The notes beneath the pieces are model-generated. The model was not told the DNA's origin and did no database searches. It saw only the letters and a list, made by a program, of their open reading frames with translations. A program made the position numbers and the translations under genes. Source: Sabellastarte sp. h YS-2021 (Eukaryota; Annelida; Polychaeta; Sabellida; Sabellidae). From it: a DNA stretch of 64,000 bases. The stretch is from NCBI GenBank assembly GCA_964017235.1, contig OZ024936.1:55169028-55233027 (forward strand). The letters run 5' to 3'. Shown here piece by piece: positions 33,540 to 45,430 of this stretch (position 1 is the stretch's first letter; every line of letters starts with the position of its first letter).

Positions 33540-34151
33540 TCAATAGAAACGTGAGTAATAGTGATTTTATTGATAGAAGTGAGCAAAATGAGTAAAGAGC
33601 TTTTTTCTTTGTAACCATTACAGTTACAACGTTTTGATTAAAGATATTGTTCAAGTACTTTCTGGTGCTCTGCGTCATGGCAAATTTGCAAAGCTGTAGC
33701 TACATAGCTAACTTAGTCATAGCTAATCTAAGATTTTGTTATTGAGTAGATCACATATAGCTCTGACACTATTGAATTTAGAGGATTTGTATCAAATGCA
33801 TTGTTCAACTACTTCTTTATGACCTGTGTCTTGGTAAATATTAAGATCTGTAGCTCCCTGGCAATCCGGCAAAAACAAGTAATAGCTACGATACTTCAGC
33901 TTTGAGTTAATCATTTATGAAATGTATTGGTCACCTAGTTGTTTAATATACTGTGTCATAGCCAATTGCCGAGCTGTATAGTTCATAGCTAATTGAGTGA
34001 TGGCTAATTTGATAGTTCATCGTGGAATAAGTCACTTATAACTGCACATTTATTGAATTAAGAGTATTTTAGTGAAATGGTTGCTCGACTAAGTGTCATT
34101 TGAAAGGGTGCTTTTTTATTTATTTTTTTAAATTTTATTTATTTATTTATT

Positions 34152-34182
<31 letters not shown>

Positions 34183-34560
34183 GGGGGGTCGGGTTTCTCT
34201 ACTGCTGCCACTGCATTATCACCTCCCTTGAATATATCCCTCATTAGTGGATGCTTTGTCACTATTTTTGGCAGTAATTAACTTAAGCATGGGAACATTT
34301 TCCACATATATTTGACCATTGACCTTTGTCAAGGTTATATGATCAAAAATAAGTTTTTGGGGTACTCACTTGTCAATAATATCAAAACCTCAAGCTGATT
34401 AGATTTTTGGAGTGATTCGACGAAAAATGAGCGATGCCTGAGTGTTTTTTCCGAGTAATATTCAGAAAGCTTAAATTTATCAGATTATCTCCTTATCTAT
34501 TGCATTTACAGCTTTAAAAAGTATTGGGAGGTAACAGAAAATCATATGCAGAGAGTCTTA
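33540..34560. repeat. Degenerate tandem-repeat element related to 9142-12920, with a 27-base G run
   Basis: Units of about 130-150 bp carry GAGTAATAG..., AGCTGTAGCTACATAGCTAA and GAGTAAATCAC-like phrases. The part at 34395-34530 matches the tail of the 9142-12920 element. A poly-T/poly-G stretch includes 27 consecutive G at 34162-34188. No coding sequence. Confidence 0.65.
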
Positions 34561-34764
34561 AAACCGTCCAGATTTACCTCTAGCTCCCTTGTGGATCAAA
34601 CTGGGGTCTAATAAAATTACAGTTTTGATTTTTTGGCTTATATCTCTTTCATTATTGCGTGTATAAATTTTGAATTTATTGGGATGTAATGGAAAACCAT
34701 ATGCAGGGAGTCTAGACAGCTATTCAGATTTACCCCTGGCTCCCCCTAAAAAATGAGAGGTTCT

Positions 34765-34850
34765 CACCAGCCAAGTGGGTTACCAGCTTTGACATCTAAT
34801 CACAGGCTGTCACTTTTATGCAGACTTCAGTGGCCTAAGTTGCCAAGGGT
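34765..34850 (+). repeat. Partial SINE family 2 copy
   Basis: It shares about 65 bp almost identically with 52583-52647 (GCCAAGTGGGTTACCAGC, ATCACAGGCTGTCACTTTTA), a subfamily of the SINE at 32703. The tail is missing. Confidence 0.7.
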
Positions 34851-34869
34851 GAGTGGAAAACTACATCTT

Positions 34870-35400
34870 GGGGATATAATTTATTTACAATAAACACTAC
34901 AGTTTATTTACATTCTGAGCCGTAAGGCCACCTTAACTCCATGATCTTACAATGATAGACATTTGAGGTGGCCTTAGGGTATGTTTGACATTACATGTTA
35001 ATAGCAGTTATTATGTTTAAGTAGTGAGTATTTAAGTACTGAAAGTTACATTTTATAAGAATACTAAAAAGTTGCTACAGTAACAATTACTCACTATTAT
35101 ACCAATATAGTGAGTAATAATCATAAAATTAAGTGTTAGTTGATACAGTAAAATAATATGTTACCTACATTTTTACTGTTACAGATGAGTTACTAAACCT
35201 CAGAGCAGTACCTAAGTACTGTGTGAGTACTTGCTGCTAAAATTGAATGAAATTTTTTTATATTACCAATGGACACTATTTTTACTACTATAGTGAGTGA
35301 TAACACAATGATGAGTATGTTGTGTTACTTACTAAATTTTTACTTTAGGCAAGATTTTGTTAGATAAGATGTGCACATACTACTGAATGACTATGCAAAA
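34870..35400. other. AT-rich sequence with repeated TGAGTAATA motifs
   Basis: GTGAGTAATAATC, AGTGAGTATTTAAG and similar phrases recur irregularly. No gene is recognised. Confidence 0.4.
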
Positions 35401-35448
35401 TATATATTTTCACAAGATTTCAGAGCCCCAGACCCCAAGTAGAGGTAG

Positions 35449-36418
35449 TCAATGTGCTGTCAATTGTCGTTGAAAGGTAACAGCTACCATATCTGAAGGA
35501 TCATGATCCTGGGAGATGTAGTGCCATACCGCCTCAGAAGTCCAGGTACCATGGGACTGGATGTGTTGGAGTGGGATATTTGAATTAAAAGCAAGGGTCG
35601 CCCCAGATCTACGAAACGAATGAAATGTGATGTTTTTATCATGTAAATTAAGGAACTTTAAGATTTTTGCCAGGCTTTTTCTTAACCTTGTGTCTGAGAG
35701 AGGTACCCAAGACCCATAACACTTTACTTGAAAGAGGGGGGAATTTTTTTGAACCAGGGGAGTTTTTGAGAAGGTATTTGAGAGCCGAGACCGGACAAAG
35801 ACAAGAATTTTTTAGAAGTGGAATTTTTAGTATTTTTATTTTGTCTCTAAACTGCAGTGTTTTGGACCACTTTACTACTATGTGAGCTCCAGGAGGGGCA
35901 AAAATAATGTCGCCTCTTGCTAGCTGTTTTAAAGGGTCGAAGGAGTTAATTGAGTGAGGGACTAGGTTGGAGATCCTGAGGAAACTGAAGAAAGACGGAA
36001 GAAATGCGGCTTTGTACGTCATGCCCAGGTACATTCTTTCACAGTGGTTGACAATTCGAGTGAGCATTGCTATGTCTATAACCGTCTTGATATTAGGGTT
36101 AAGAGGGCGTGAACGCATCAAAGATCTGGTGAATACTTTTGTTCTAGGATCAAGGAACGCACTACAGTTGACGCCATGATTACCTAACATTGTTTTTATG
36201 GCAGATATGTAATTTATGATGCTTGCAAAGGAAACTTTGTTGAAAGTTAAAAATTCTAGAAATGCTAATAGCAATTCGATTGAAATATCATGAACGCTAC
36301 GTGAAGCATACACACAAAAAGCCATAAAAATTCGAAATTTGGCATTATATGACTTTGAGGTGGAGGATGCATATATTGAATTCATTCTCAATTTTGCCTT
36401 GGCTGTAAGTGCTGCCAC
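35449..36418 (-). pseudogene. Tyrosine recombinase of Ngaro-like element, one frameshift
   Basis: The ORF from ATG 36418 has an N-terminal helical domain (SYNAKFRIFMAFCVYASRSV, IINYISAIKTMLGNHGV) and the first catalytic Arg in FFSFLRISNLVPHS, followed by VVKWSKTLQFRDK. It runs off frame at an A-rich stretch near 35685. The next frame supplies ITFHSFRRSGATLAF (HxxR), SHGTW and WHYISQ with the nucleophilic Tyr, ending at a stop at 35449. All catalytic residues are therefore present across one single-base shift. The ORF start overlaps the RNase H end. It would integrate the element DNA. Confidence 0.85.
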
Positions 36419-36441
36419 TTGAGAAGGGAGACCTGAAAAAT

Positions 36442-37638
36442 TTATATACTCCAGTTGATGACAGTGGCATTAATCGGAATTTGATCCCATGTAGCAAATG
36501 GCAACAAGGTTTGAACCCTATTCCTATGATTTTGGCTTATAAACCATCTCGATAGACTATCTGCTATGGCATTGTCCTTACCTCTTATGTGCACTGTCCT
36601 AAGACATATGTCATATTCTGCTGTACTTAGCCATACGTTCCTTGCTATTGCAGCCAGTGTGAGATCTTTAGTTTTTCCTGAACTTAACACTGTAACTACA
36701 GCTTCATTGTCACAATGTATACGGATCGTTTTACCTGACCACAAGGAGCCCCATGTTCTTAAAGCCACCATGATATTCAACATTTCATAGTGAACTATAG
36801 TCATATTGTCGTATTCAGTAGGGGTTTTCAAAGCGTGCACTCTGTTACCCCATCTGGCTCCTATACCTTGCAAGCAAGCATCCAGCTCTATCTCGTGATG
36901 AATTTGGTTATGAACAAAAAAAGGCTGTACCATTAAATTTAGGAACAAATTCCTTAAACCAATTTAGGTCCTGTTTAAAATTTTGTGTCAAAATGATTTT
37001 TTCTTGCTTATGAGAACTTCTCAGCAGTTCTAACATTCTATTTAAGAAGAAACGAGAAGATTTGACACATTTTGTGATATATAAAAGTTTGCCCAGAAGA
37101 GATTGTAATTCTCGCTTAGTGCAGTGTGTCTTAACTGACCACAAGTTACATATATTTAGAATATCTTGAATTTTTTCTTCAGTGATGGATACTGTGAAAT
37201 TTTCAGAATTTATTTCTACCCCAAGACATGTTACTTTGGTAGCTGGAGTAACCACCTTTTTTCTCGCTTATATCAAAGCCCAGATCTAAGAGAAGGTTAT
37301 ACAAATAGTCAAAAGATTGGTAAGCTTGACTGCAAACAGCATGTCCAATGATATCATCAATATAATTTGTAACTTGGAAATTTGACTGAGCCATGATATA
37401 CCTGATAGCATCGCTTATTCTCTGAAAGATGGCCGAACCGTGCTTAAATCCAAAAGGTAAACAAGAGTCAAAATAGTAGCCTTGGAGATGTAATCCTAAG
37501 AGATTATAGTCTTTTGGATCAAGTTTAACATGCCTAAAGGCTCTGCTAAGGTCTGTCTTGTAGAGAAGTGATCCTTTGCCATTTTCCTTAACTTTTTGAG
37601 TAATAGTATCTATGGTTGGTAAGGTCAGTATGAAAGGA
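36442..37638 (-). pseudogene. Reverse transcriptase core and RNase H of Ngaro-like element
   Basis: From 37638 downward: LYKTDLSRAFRHVKLDP (first Asp), CLPFGFKHGSAIFQRIS and the catalytic YIDD within VTNYIDDIIGHA. After a shift near 37255 the thumb/connection follows (TCLGVEINSENF, KRELQSLLGKLLYITKCV). After another shift near 36930 comes RNase H with acidic residues in IELDACLQGIGARWG, HYEMLNIMVAL, IHCDNEAVV and GKDNAIADSLSRW. The upstream part of RT lies at 50892-51610, across the inserted transposon. The decay is light. Confidence 0.88.
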
Positions 37639-37790
37639 CCCAGCCGGCATGCGACGTAATTGTGACGTTGAGAATATGTTGAAATGACATTGTGACGTCT
37701 TGTATGTTTTTACAATGTCTTTACAACGTTATTTAAAAGACGTCAGTTTGAGGTTTTTGAAAGACGTCATATTAACGTTTGATGACATCA
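37639..37790 (+). repeat. Left subterminal motif zone of the 13.25-kb transposon
   Basis: GACGTAATTGTGACGTTG, TTGTGACGTC, TACAACGTTA, AAGACGTCA (twice) and TTAACGTTTG occur within 130 bases. The right end has the corresponding cluster in inverse orientation. Confidence 0.7.
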
Positions 37791-37799
37791 TAATATATA

Positions 37800-37890
37800 G
37801 AAAAGGGAAACAGGAAGGCGTGCATCAGCCATGTTGGAAAGACAAGGATTATTTGGAGGGAGATTTTAATTTAAAATCAACAAATATCAG
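37800..37890 (+). other. Possible first exon inside the 13.25-kb transposon
   Basis: A short stretch with ATG (37830) ends at a good donor CAG|GTAAGA at 37890/37891. The reading after the ATG is LERQGLFGGRF and then a stop, so this is more likely leader than coding. It lies just inside the left subterminal repeats, where a transposon gene would begin. Confidence 0.3.
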
Positions 37891-39926
37891 GTAAGATATT
37901 TTCCATCTACTGTCTTAGTTATTGTTATATTTATCTGTTGTATGTATAGACTCTGGTGGCATATGAATTGTATATCTTTGCGCTGGTATCACCTATAATT
38001 AGCAGTTGTTTTTTTTCTCCCTGTTAAGTACACTGCTCCCCATTCTAACTTGACACAACCTAACCAGAAAAGTGTAATTTATGCTGAGCTTTTGTGCAGT
38101 AACAAGTTTTTTTGGAGAACAAGTTTTAAATGTATTTCACTGACATAAATCAAAATGAAAAAAATAATTTGATGTATACTGTATTGCTTTTATGGGGCAA
38201 CACGTACCTACAGGCATACACAGTTCTGTAGCCATATTGACCTTCTCTATAAGAGCACTGGGTTTGATGTGTAAACAAAGACCATGTGTTGCAAATATCA
38301 ACACAAGTTTTACTGAAACAAGGAAGTTTATTTTGAATTTTTATGCAACTGCATATTTCATGCAGTGCAGAAGCCTTTCCTCACAGACAGCCATGTATTT
38401 TCCGTGTTGTGAAAGTTTCTAAACTTAAACTCATCAAATTTAATAATTCTTGCATTTTTCGCTGTTGACAAATTGTTTGAAAAGAAACTATAACTACAAA
38501 AAGAATAGTTTGTGTTCAATTATTATTATGATGGTGAATATAAGTACATGTTGTTTTCAATTGACAGTTGTAAATTGCCTCATTCTTCACTCTGATGCTT
38601 TTATATTGCACAGTGTAAAAATACAACTTGTCTTCTAACTGCAGCTTTACAAGGCAAGCTGAAATATGTGTGTGTGTGTGTTTTTTCTTTTGTGTAGATC
38701 AATATACAGATACTGGAAATATAAGAGGACAGGCGTAATGTACTAGCCTTGCTGTGTGATTACGTAGTTCAACATATTTGTAAACATTGCAAAGAAGTCG
38801 GTGCATAGCAACAAATATGTGCTTTCTACTCTAGCCATCTAGCGAGGACTACACTAAGTAAATATATATGGCATTAATACTTATAATGTTGGTAGCCCCT
38901 TATTGGATTTTGTACTTAAATGTGCGTCAAAGGATTAATTTTGTTAGTGTCATATGACATTGGTTATAATTGATGAAATTATGTAGTTTTGACTTCTGAT
39001 TTGTTATAATTGTCATTCTACGGATATGAATTTTTCACAATTAATCAAAAAGCACACCCCATGCATTCATTTTATTTTGTGCCTGTCACTAAAATATTTG
39101 CAAGTTTTTTAAAACTTAACATTCACCAAACCAGATATAAAGCCAAGTTTATGTAAAACAGGAACCCCCACCTCCTTTGTGCAAGATAGCCTTGGTAAAG
39201 GTTCAAGTTTCTTTGAAATCAGAAATGTACATGCATTGAAAGAAGTGCAGCCCATACATGTACTTTGCATACGTGTATGGGCCAGTAATATAATTTCTGT
39301 TGAAATCGGTACCTTAATACAAACCTTATTTGTAGGGATGTCACGATTCAGAATATTTGATGTCAGCTAATCACTGATTACTATTTGTGACAACACCAAA
39401 TAATCATCAGATTTATAAAATACCACAAATTTCATGCTTCATGGTCTAAAATGTGATAGAAATGTTGAGCATGTGAAATAAAATGAAAATATATGTTCAT
39501 AATCTGTAAAAGTCATAAAATTTGTCATTTTCCTGCATTTATGGTATGCGTTATAAAAGATATTACTCAGGTATATGGTACTTCAGGTTTTACATAAATG
39601 TATAAACAATACAAAAAACATGGCTGTAGTTTGATTTTAACTTATTTTAGGTGACAATATGCAAGCTAGTATGTGATGGATTCAGACCTTTTAAATTATC
39701 CCTGTTTATATATGATATCAATATATAACATATTCTATCTGTTGACAATCAGTTGGCTAGTTGTGATCTTGAACCCTACTTATTTGGTTACCTTATATGG
39801 TGTAATGTAGGGCTGTAATGAATACAAATAATTCAGGTTGATCACGGATAAAACTTGACATCAATGTCTCGCAAGGTTTAATATCTACCAATGTGAAATT
39901 TCTATTTACTGTTAGTTTTTTTCCAG

Positions 39927-40108
39927 CAGTCACTGATGAGGTCCAGAGGAGCCTGGATATAGCTAAGCAGGGAGGTGGACACGGTTGTTCCTGCCAAGTG
40001 GATTGATGGAAAGCATGTATTTTGGCCAAATAAGAAGGAGTCAGAGGCAATTAACTCGAGAGAAAGGACTGATAAAGTTTGACTATTTGAAAACCAAGTT
40101 CCTATCAA
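39927..40108 (+). pseudogene. Exon-like remnant of a transposon-associated protein (VVPAKW...FWP motif)
   Basis: The acceptor TTAGTTTTTTTCCAG ends at 39926 and the donor CAA|GTAAGA starts at 40109. One frame reads DTVVPAKWIDGKHVFWP then NKKESEAINSRERTDK, with stops near both ends. The VxVVPxxW...WP pattern resembles the N-terminal segment of uncharacterised, multi-copy animal proteins that often carry DUF4806 (recollection of the family; not verified). As the only recognisable coding remnant between the transposon ends it may belong to the element. Confidence 0.4.
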
Positions 40109-40189
40109 GTAAGATATTCTAAAATATGATTACTGAAAGGCCCATCATTAGAAGATTACATCTCCTAATTTTGCATTATTCAAGGTAAA

Positions 40190-42065
40190 GTTGCTTTTTC
40201 CGGCGTCTGGTGTCCGGCGTCCAGACTCTTGGCTTCCACTCATTTGAAGGAAAAGTATTTATCCAATCTTTACCAAATTTGGAACGAGTGTTTATTGGGT
40301 TAATAGCTTGCACGGGATTGCTTTTGGTGAAGATAACTTTATAGCTAGCTGAGTAATAGCTACTTAACTAATTTTGTGTACTTCTTTGGTTTCCGGGCAT
40401 TTTAAGGAAAACCATTTGACATATCTACAAAATTTGGTGTGAGCAATAGTTAGGTCGATAGCTTGCTTGGGATTGCTTTTACTTTGCCAAAAATGGAAAA
40501 ACACAAATTTGCTTGTATCTCCGTAACCGTGAAAGATAGAGCGATTTTGTCGAAATTTTTGCGCCATAGGGTATCTGGGCAATGTACTCTTGGCAATTTT
40601 CAAAAAAAATTTTCCCCTCCCAAAAAATGGCGGCCATTTGGAATTTTCAAATTTTTGCCAAAAATTGAAAAGCACAAATTTGCTTCTATTTCCTTAACCG
40701 TGGGAGCTAGAGCAATTTCGTCAAAATTTTCGACCCACAGCATATCTGAGCAATGTTCTCTTGGCAATTTTCAAAAATTTCACCTCCCCAAAATGGCAGC
40801 CATTTTGAATTATTGAATTTTTGCCAAAAGTGGAAAAACAAATTTGCTTCCATCTCCTTAACCGTGCGAGATAGAGCGATTTCGTCAAAATTTTCGACTC
40901 ACAGGGTGTCTAAGAAATGTACTCTTGGAGATTTTCAAAAAATTTTTCCTCCCCAAAAATGGCGGCCATTTTGAATTTTCGAAATTTTTGCCAAAAATGG
41001 AAAAACAAAAATTTGCTTCTATCTTCTTAACCATGCCAGATAGAGCGATTTCGTCAAGATTTTCAACCCACAGGGTATCTGAGCAATGTAATCTTGGCAA
41101 TTTTCAAACAATTTTCCCCTCCCCAAAAATGGCGGCCATTTTGAATTTTCGAATTTTTTCCTAAATTGAAAACCACAAATTTGCTTCTATCTCCTTAACC
41201 ATGCGAGATAGAGCCATTTCGTTGAAATTTCCGACCCACATGGTATCTGCAAAGTATACCCTTGGCAATTTTCCAAAAATATTCCTCTTCCCACATGGCA
41301 GCCATTTTTAATTTTTGCCAAAAATGCAAAAAACACAACTTTGCTTCTATCTTCTTAACCGTGCAAGATAGAGCGATTTCGTCACAATTTTTCACCCACA
41401 GGTTATCTAAGAAATGTATTATTGGCAATTTTAGAAAAATTTTCCTCTTCCCAATTTGGCGACTATTTTTAATTTTCGAATTTTTGCCAAAAATGGAAAA
41501 ACACAAATTGGCTTCTATCTCATTAACCGTCCGAGATAGAGCGATTTTGTCAAAATTTTCGACCTACAGGGTATCTAAGCAATGTACTCTTGGCAATTTT
41601 CAAAAAATTTTCCTCTTCCCACATATGGCAGTCATTTTGAATTTTTTAATTTTTGTCAAAAATAGAAAAACACAAATTTGCTGATCTCCTTAACTGTTTG
41701 AGATAGAGCAATTTCGTTGAAATTTTCGACCCACAGGGTATCTAAGCAATGTACTCTTAGCAATTTTCAAGAAATTTTCCTTCTATCTCCTTAACCATGT
41801 AAGATAGAGCGATTTCGTCAAAATTTTCGACCCAACCAATGCAAAAAGGCATGAAGCAGAAATAATTTACATGTATACTAATAAATATTTAAGCATCATT
41901 GATATATTTTACAAATGAAACAGGGTCTTGTAAGACTACTGTACAATTTTGGCAAAAGGTTCACGGGGTGGACATTACACATGATAATGTGTTTTCTTCT
42001 ATGCTATCCTGTTTCTATTCATATGTTGCAGCTACTATCAACAGGGTGTCCTATTTCTAGTTTAA
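40190..42065 (+). mobile_element. Second copy of the 169-bp-core dispersed element
   Basis: The 5' module (GGCGTCTGGTGTCCGGCGTC, TCATTTGAAGGAAAAGTATT), array and 3' module (GCAAAAAGGCATGAAGC, CATTACACATGATAATGTG, CTATTTCTAGTTTAAAC) match 740-3815. The CCACCCCCC hairpin of copy 1 is absent. It lies inside the 13.25-kb transposon. Confidence 0.8.
40509..41850. repeat. Degenerate 169-bp tandem array, about 8 units
   Basis: Degenerate TTGCTTCTATCTCCTTAACC recurs near 40509, 40680, 40843, 41013, 41181, 41341, 41507, 41678 and 41780, with spacing 160-171. Units differ from each other far more than those at 1178-3600, so this array is older or no longer homogenised. Confidence 0.9.
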
Positions 42066-43090
42066 ACCTAATATTAGGTCCAATTTAATTTATTATCAAA
42101 AGTTTTCTTACTTTGGTACTTATTTCACTTTATTAAGTAACAGACTTGTTTAACACCAAGTTCACTTTGCTCCCAGGTTGTGCACTTAAAAATTTAAGTC
42201 ACTAATTTTGAGTCATTATTTTTCAATACCTGTTTAGTTTAATTTCTTGTTATCACCCATCTCAACCATTTAGAAATATTTGGTTGCAATGCAACAACTA
42301 TTGCCTCCTTCAGGAAAAAGCTTAAACTTTTATGTTTGCAAACGCCTATCTGCCATAGCTTTCTCATGCATTTCTCATCACAAGCCAAATCACATACCAC
42401 ATTTTCAGGATTAGAAGTAGATAATCTTGTCAGGGCCATATATCGGATATCAAAAGATAAAATCTCGTATTTGCCTCAAGTACTGAGAGTTACGGATCCA
42501 GTTTTAGAAACAAGACAATTACAAAACCAGCTGTGTGTGTGGTATATGTGATACATGATTCAATAATAGGGAGTGACAAGTACAAATAATTGTTGGTGAC
42601 ATTTTGAGTTGACATCGAGCCCTCTCAAAGTTTAGTATGTACCTTGACAGGAAACATCATCAAACATGGTGGTTCCTGTAAATGAGAAAATAAAAAACTG
42701 ATGTCTTGAATCATTTGAATTAGCTGATGTTACAATACTACATGTTGTGTTAAAGTTGTGTATTATGCGATTTAATGCAAGTAATTTGTGTTAGTAATAT
42801 ATTAGTATGGGAAAAAGTAACCAGTTAGATGGCAGTTTATATATAATTGAGCACTCCACTCTTAAAATTAGGATTGAATTTTCATGAAATTTGACTCATT
42901 TACTGAGCATCGTTTACTCAATTTCACCTCCATTAAATAGAAATGGAATAAGTGTAACTTTTTCTTTAAAATCCACCTGAAATTCAATTTTATTGGAACA
43001 CACTAGTAAATGGCAAATATGTTTGTCTTATAACCATAATGTTCATTTATTACTTACTTTTACAGTTTATCTTCATATTTTTGTTGAATC
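42066..43090. other. AT-rich interior of the large transposon
   Basis: A short ORF at 42336-42551 has no recognisable motif. The sequence looks intronic or inert. Confidence 0.35.
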
Positions 43091-43097
43091 AATATAG

Positions 43098-43169
43098 GCC
43101 CAGTTGTTGACAGTTCAGATACTGATGATGAAACAATTGACGAGAGATGTAATTCAGGATTTGCAATCA
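43098..43169 (+). other. Exon-like segment in the 13.25-kb transposon
   Basis: The acceptor AATATAG ends at 43097 and the donor CA|GTAGGT starts at 43170. The 72 bases are open in the frame reading PVVDSSDTDDETIDERCNSG, an acidic Ser/Asp-rich linker type. It is downstream of, and on the same strand as, the exon-like remnant at 39927-40108, so the two may belong to one gene. Confidence 0.35.
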
Positions 43170-43421
43170 GTAGGTTTCATTTTTTAAATATTTATTTGCT
43201 GACAACCGTTAGATTAAATATATTGCAACTGAAGTGATTTGGTATCTTGTAAGTAAAAAGCACGAAACATCTTTAAATCTGAATCTGTCTTTAGTTACTC
43301 CAACTATCATTGCCATTAATTTGCCATCAGCATGACACCAGAAGGATAAAATGCATGTAACCATTGCATCTTTGAAATTATCACTTTACGTAGGAAGGTA
43401 TTGTGAATTTGGTTTTTTACT

Positions 43422-44282
43422 CCACAGCCATTAAGGACTGTCGGGTATTGTTTTCACCCATGGTGTCCGGATGAGCAGGCAAGTGGATGGCGGGAAAAAG
43501 TTTGTCCAGGCTTAATCTCAGAAACCGTAAGGTGTAGGAAGTTGATACTTGGTAGGGACATTGGTTAGGAGGTGTAGAAGTGCAACATCATGATGTGACC
43601 TTGATTTGGTCTTTGACCTCGTCATTGTGACCTTGACCTATAAAATCTTTTCTGGGCTATATCTTGGGAAGTGTAAGGTGTAGGAAGTTGCTACTTGGTA
43701 GGGATATTGGTTATGGGTTGTAGGTGTGCAACATCATTTTGTGACCTTGATTTGACTTTTGACCTTGTTGTAGTGATCATTAGTTTTAAAATTTTGTCTG
43801 GGCTATTTCTTGGATTCCATAAGTTTTAGAAGGTTGACACTTGGTAGGGACATTGATTAGGGAGTGTATGTAAATGTATGTGTGCATCATGGTGTGACCT
43901 TTTGGCTCTGCCAAAGTGTGTTCATCTGCCATATTTGAGATATCTTTATCTTATGACAAAGATGTATGGATTACTGCAACTGATTATTATATGCACTTTA
44001 ACATAATTATGCTACTTCCATTGACAGTTATTCTCCGATTAATAAATTTTATAGCTTTATAGTTTTGATGTATTATTTTGTAATAATGATTAATGCTGTC
44101 ATGATGTCATCTTGCTATTGAATTGTTTTAATACTGTATCTTTACATACATTTTCTTTCTCTTAGATGTTATTTTCTCTACTTAAACATCATTTGGACCT
44201 TTATATAAGTGACACTGGGCTGAAAGTATCCTAGTCTGATGTACTTCTGTACATCATGGTGTTGGAAACTATTTCCCCAGGC
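43422..44282 (+). repeat. Hairpin-headed tandem repeat element, full-length copy
   Basis: It runs from TTACTCCACAGCC (43422) to GGCTGTGGGGTA (near 44271-44282), inverted ends, with about 110-130-bp iterations inside (GTAGGAAGTTGATACTTGG, GGGACATTGGTTA). The head is GGTATTGTTTTCACCC, as in the copies at 20864 and 49166. No coding capacity. Confidence 0.75.
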
Positions 44283-44299
44283 TGTGGGGTACAGGCATC

Positions 44300-45430
44300 T
44301 CTGATGCTATCTTGGTGAATTTAAAGTCTCAGTACAACTCAATGATGGGTTACTGGTCCTATGGCAGATGTTTATAAAATAACATTTTTATTCAATCCTT
44401 TTCTCAGTTATTTTAAGTTTACAGTTATTTAAAGGTAATAATCACAAAAGATTGTCAAGGCGTTAGGAATGAGGGTCTATTTTAATGCATTATAATTTGA
44501 AAAATGTGTTTAATTTTTATCTTTTCTGATTCTTTACAGCACAGATTATTTTCAGAGAGTAGTCCAGAAAAGTGTTGACTGCAATGAGAGTGAAATGGAA
44601 AGTGCTGTACAAGCTTCTTAACTATACCCCAGATGATGTTGGTGGTGGGGGACGTAAATAGGTCATTTGTAGTGCTGGGAGACCTAAATACAGTGATAAA
44701 AATGGGCCCTTGCCAATGTGTGTAGACAACTTTCACATTAATATAAATTTAAAAATATATTTCTTGCTGTTTGAAATTCCACCATTTGTTTACATCTAAT
44801 GTTAATTGCTTTCATAAAGTTTCCTATCTTTTATTGTGGAAATTGGCCGGTTTCACTGCAGAGCTACTTGCCAACTTAGTGAGTGCCCAGAATTTTCATT
44901 TCTATCACTGAATTATATGGAGATTATGAGAATATGTTCAACTTGTAAACTAGTGGTAGAACGATTATCTTCAGACATTGAATGGTTGGTCAAAATTCAC
45001 TGTCGTAACGATAATCAATCCGAAGTAGTTCCTATCGATTCGTCATTATCACTGAAAATTTCATAATATTTAGTCACCTTTCCTTATGTTTCTAAATGTG
45101 CACGTTTTTGAAAATATTCTGGGCTGTTTCCTTAATAAATTGACAAATTTGTCACGAATTTTGGGTTTGTTTATATCTGCCGCCATATTTACAGGAAGTA
45201 AGTTGTTTTCGGTAGATTCTAAATGTCGGAACACCGTTATTCTTACTACATTAACATACACTTCAACCCGGACTTTGTTTCATGATATAGCTAACCGTGG
45301 AATCGATTATGGCTCGATCATCGCTCGGAAAAATGGACAATTAATCGACCATGCAACTCGGAGGCGATTCCCATCACTATTGTAAACAAACTACACAGAT
45401 CTTCACTGACGTTTTCTAATTGTCAATTAT
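44300..45430. other. Interior of the large transposon with an unassigned ORF and an internal duplicate
   Basis: An ORF at 44836-45066 has several Cys (CRATCQLSEC, RICSTCK) but no recognised domain. Bases 45115-45300 are homologous to 48555-48590 plus 48830-48960 (AATAAATTGACA..., GTTTATATCTGCC..., TCATGATATA), a diverged duplication. Confidence 0.4.

Noticed and set aside
40364-41684. ORFs of 70-140 codons
   Set aside because: Same cause: degenerate 169-bp units.
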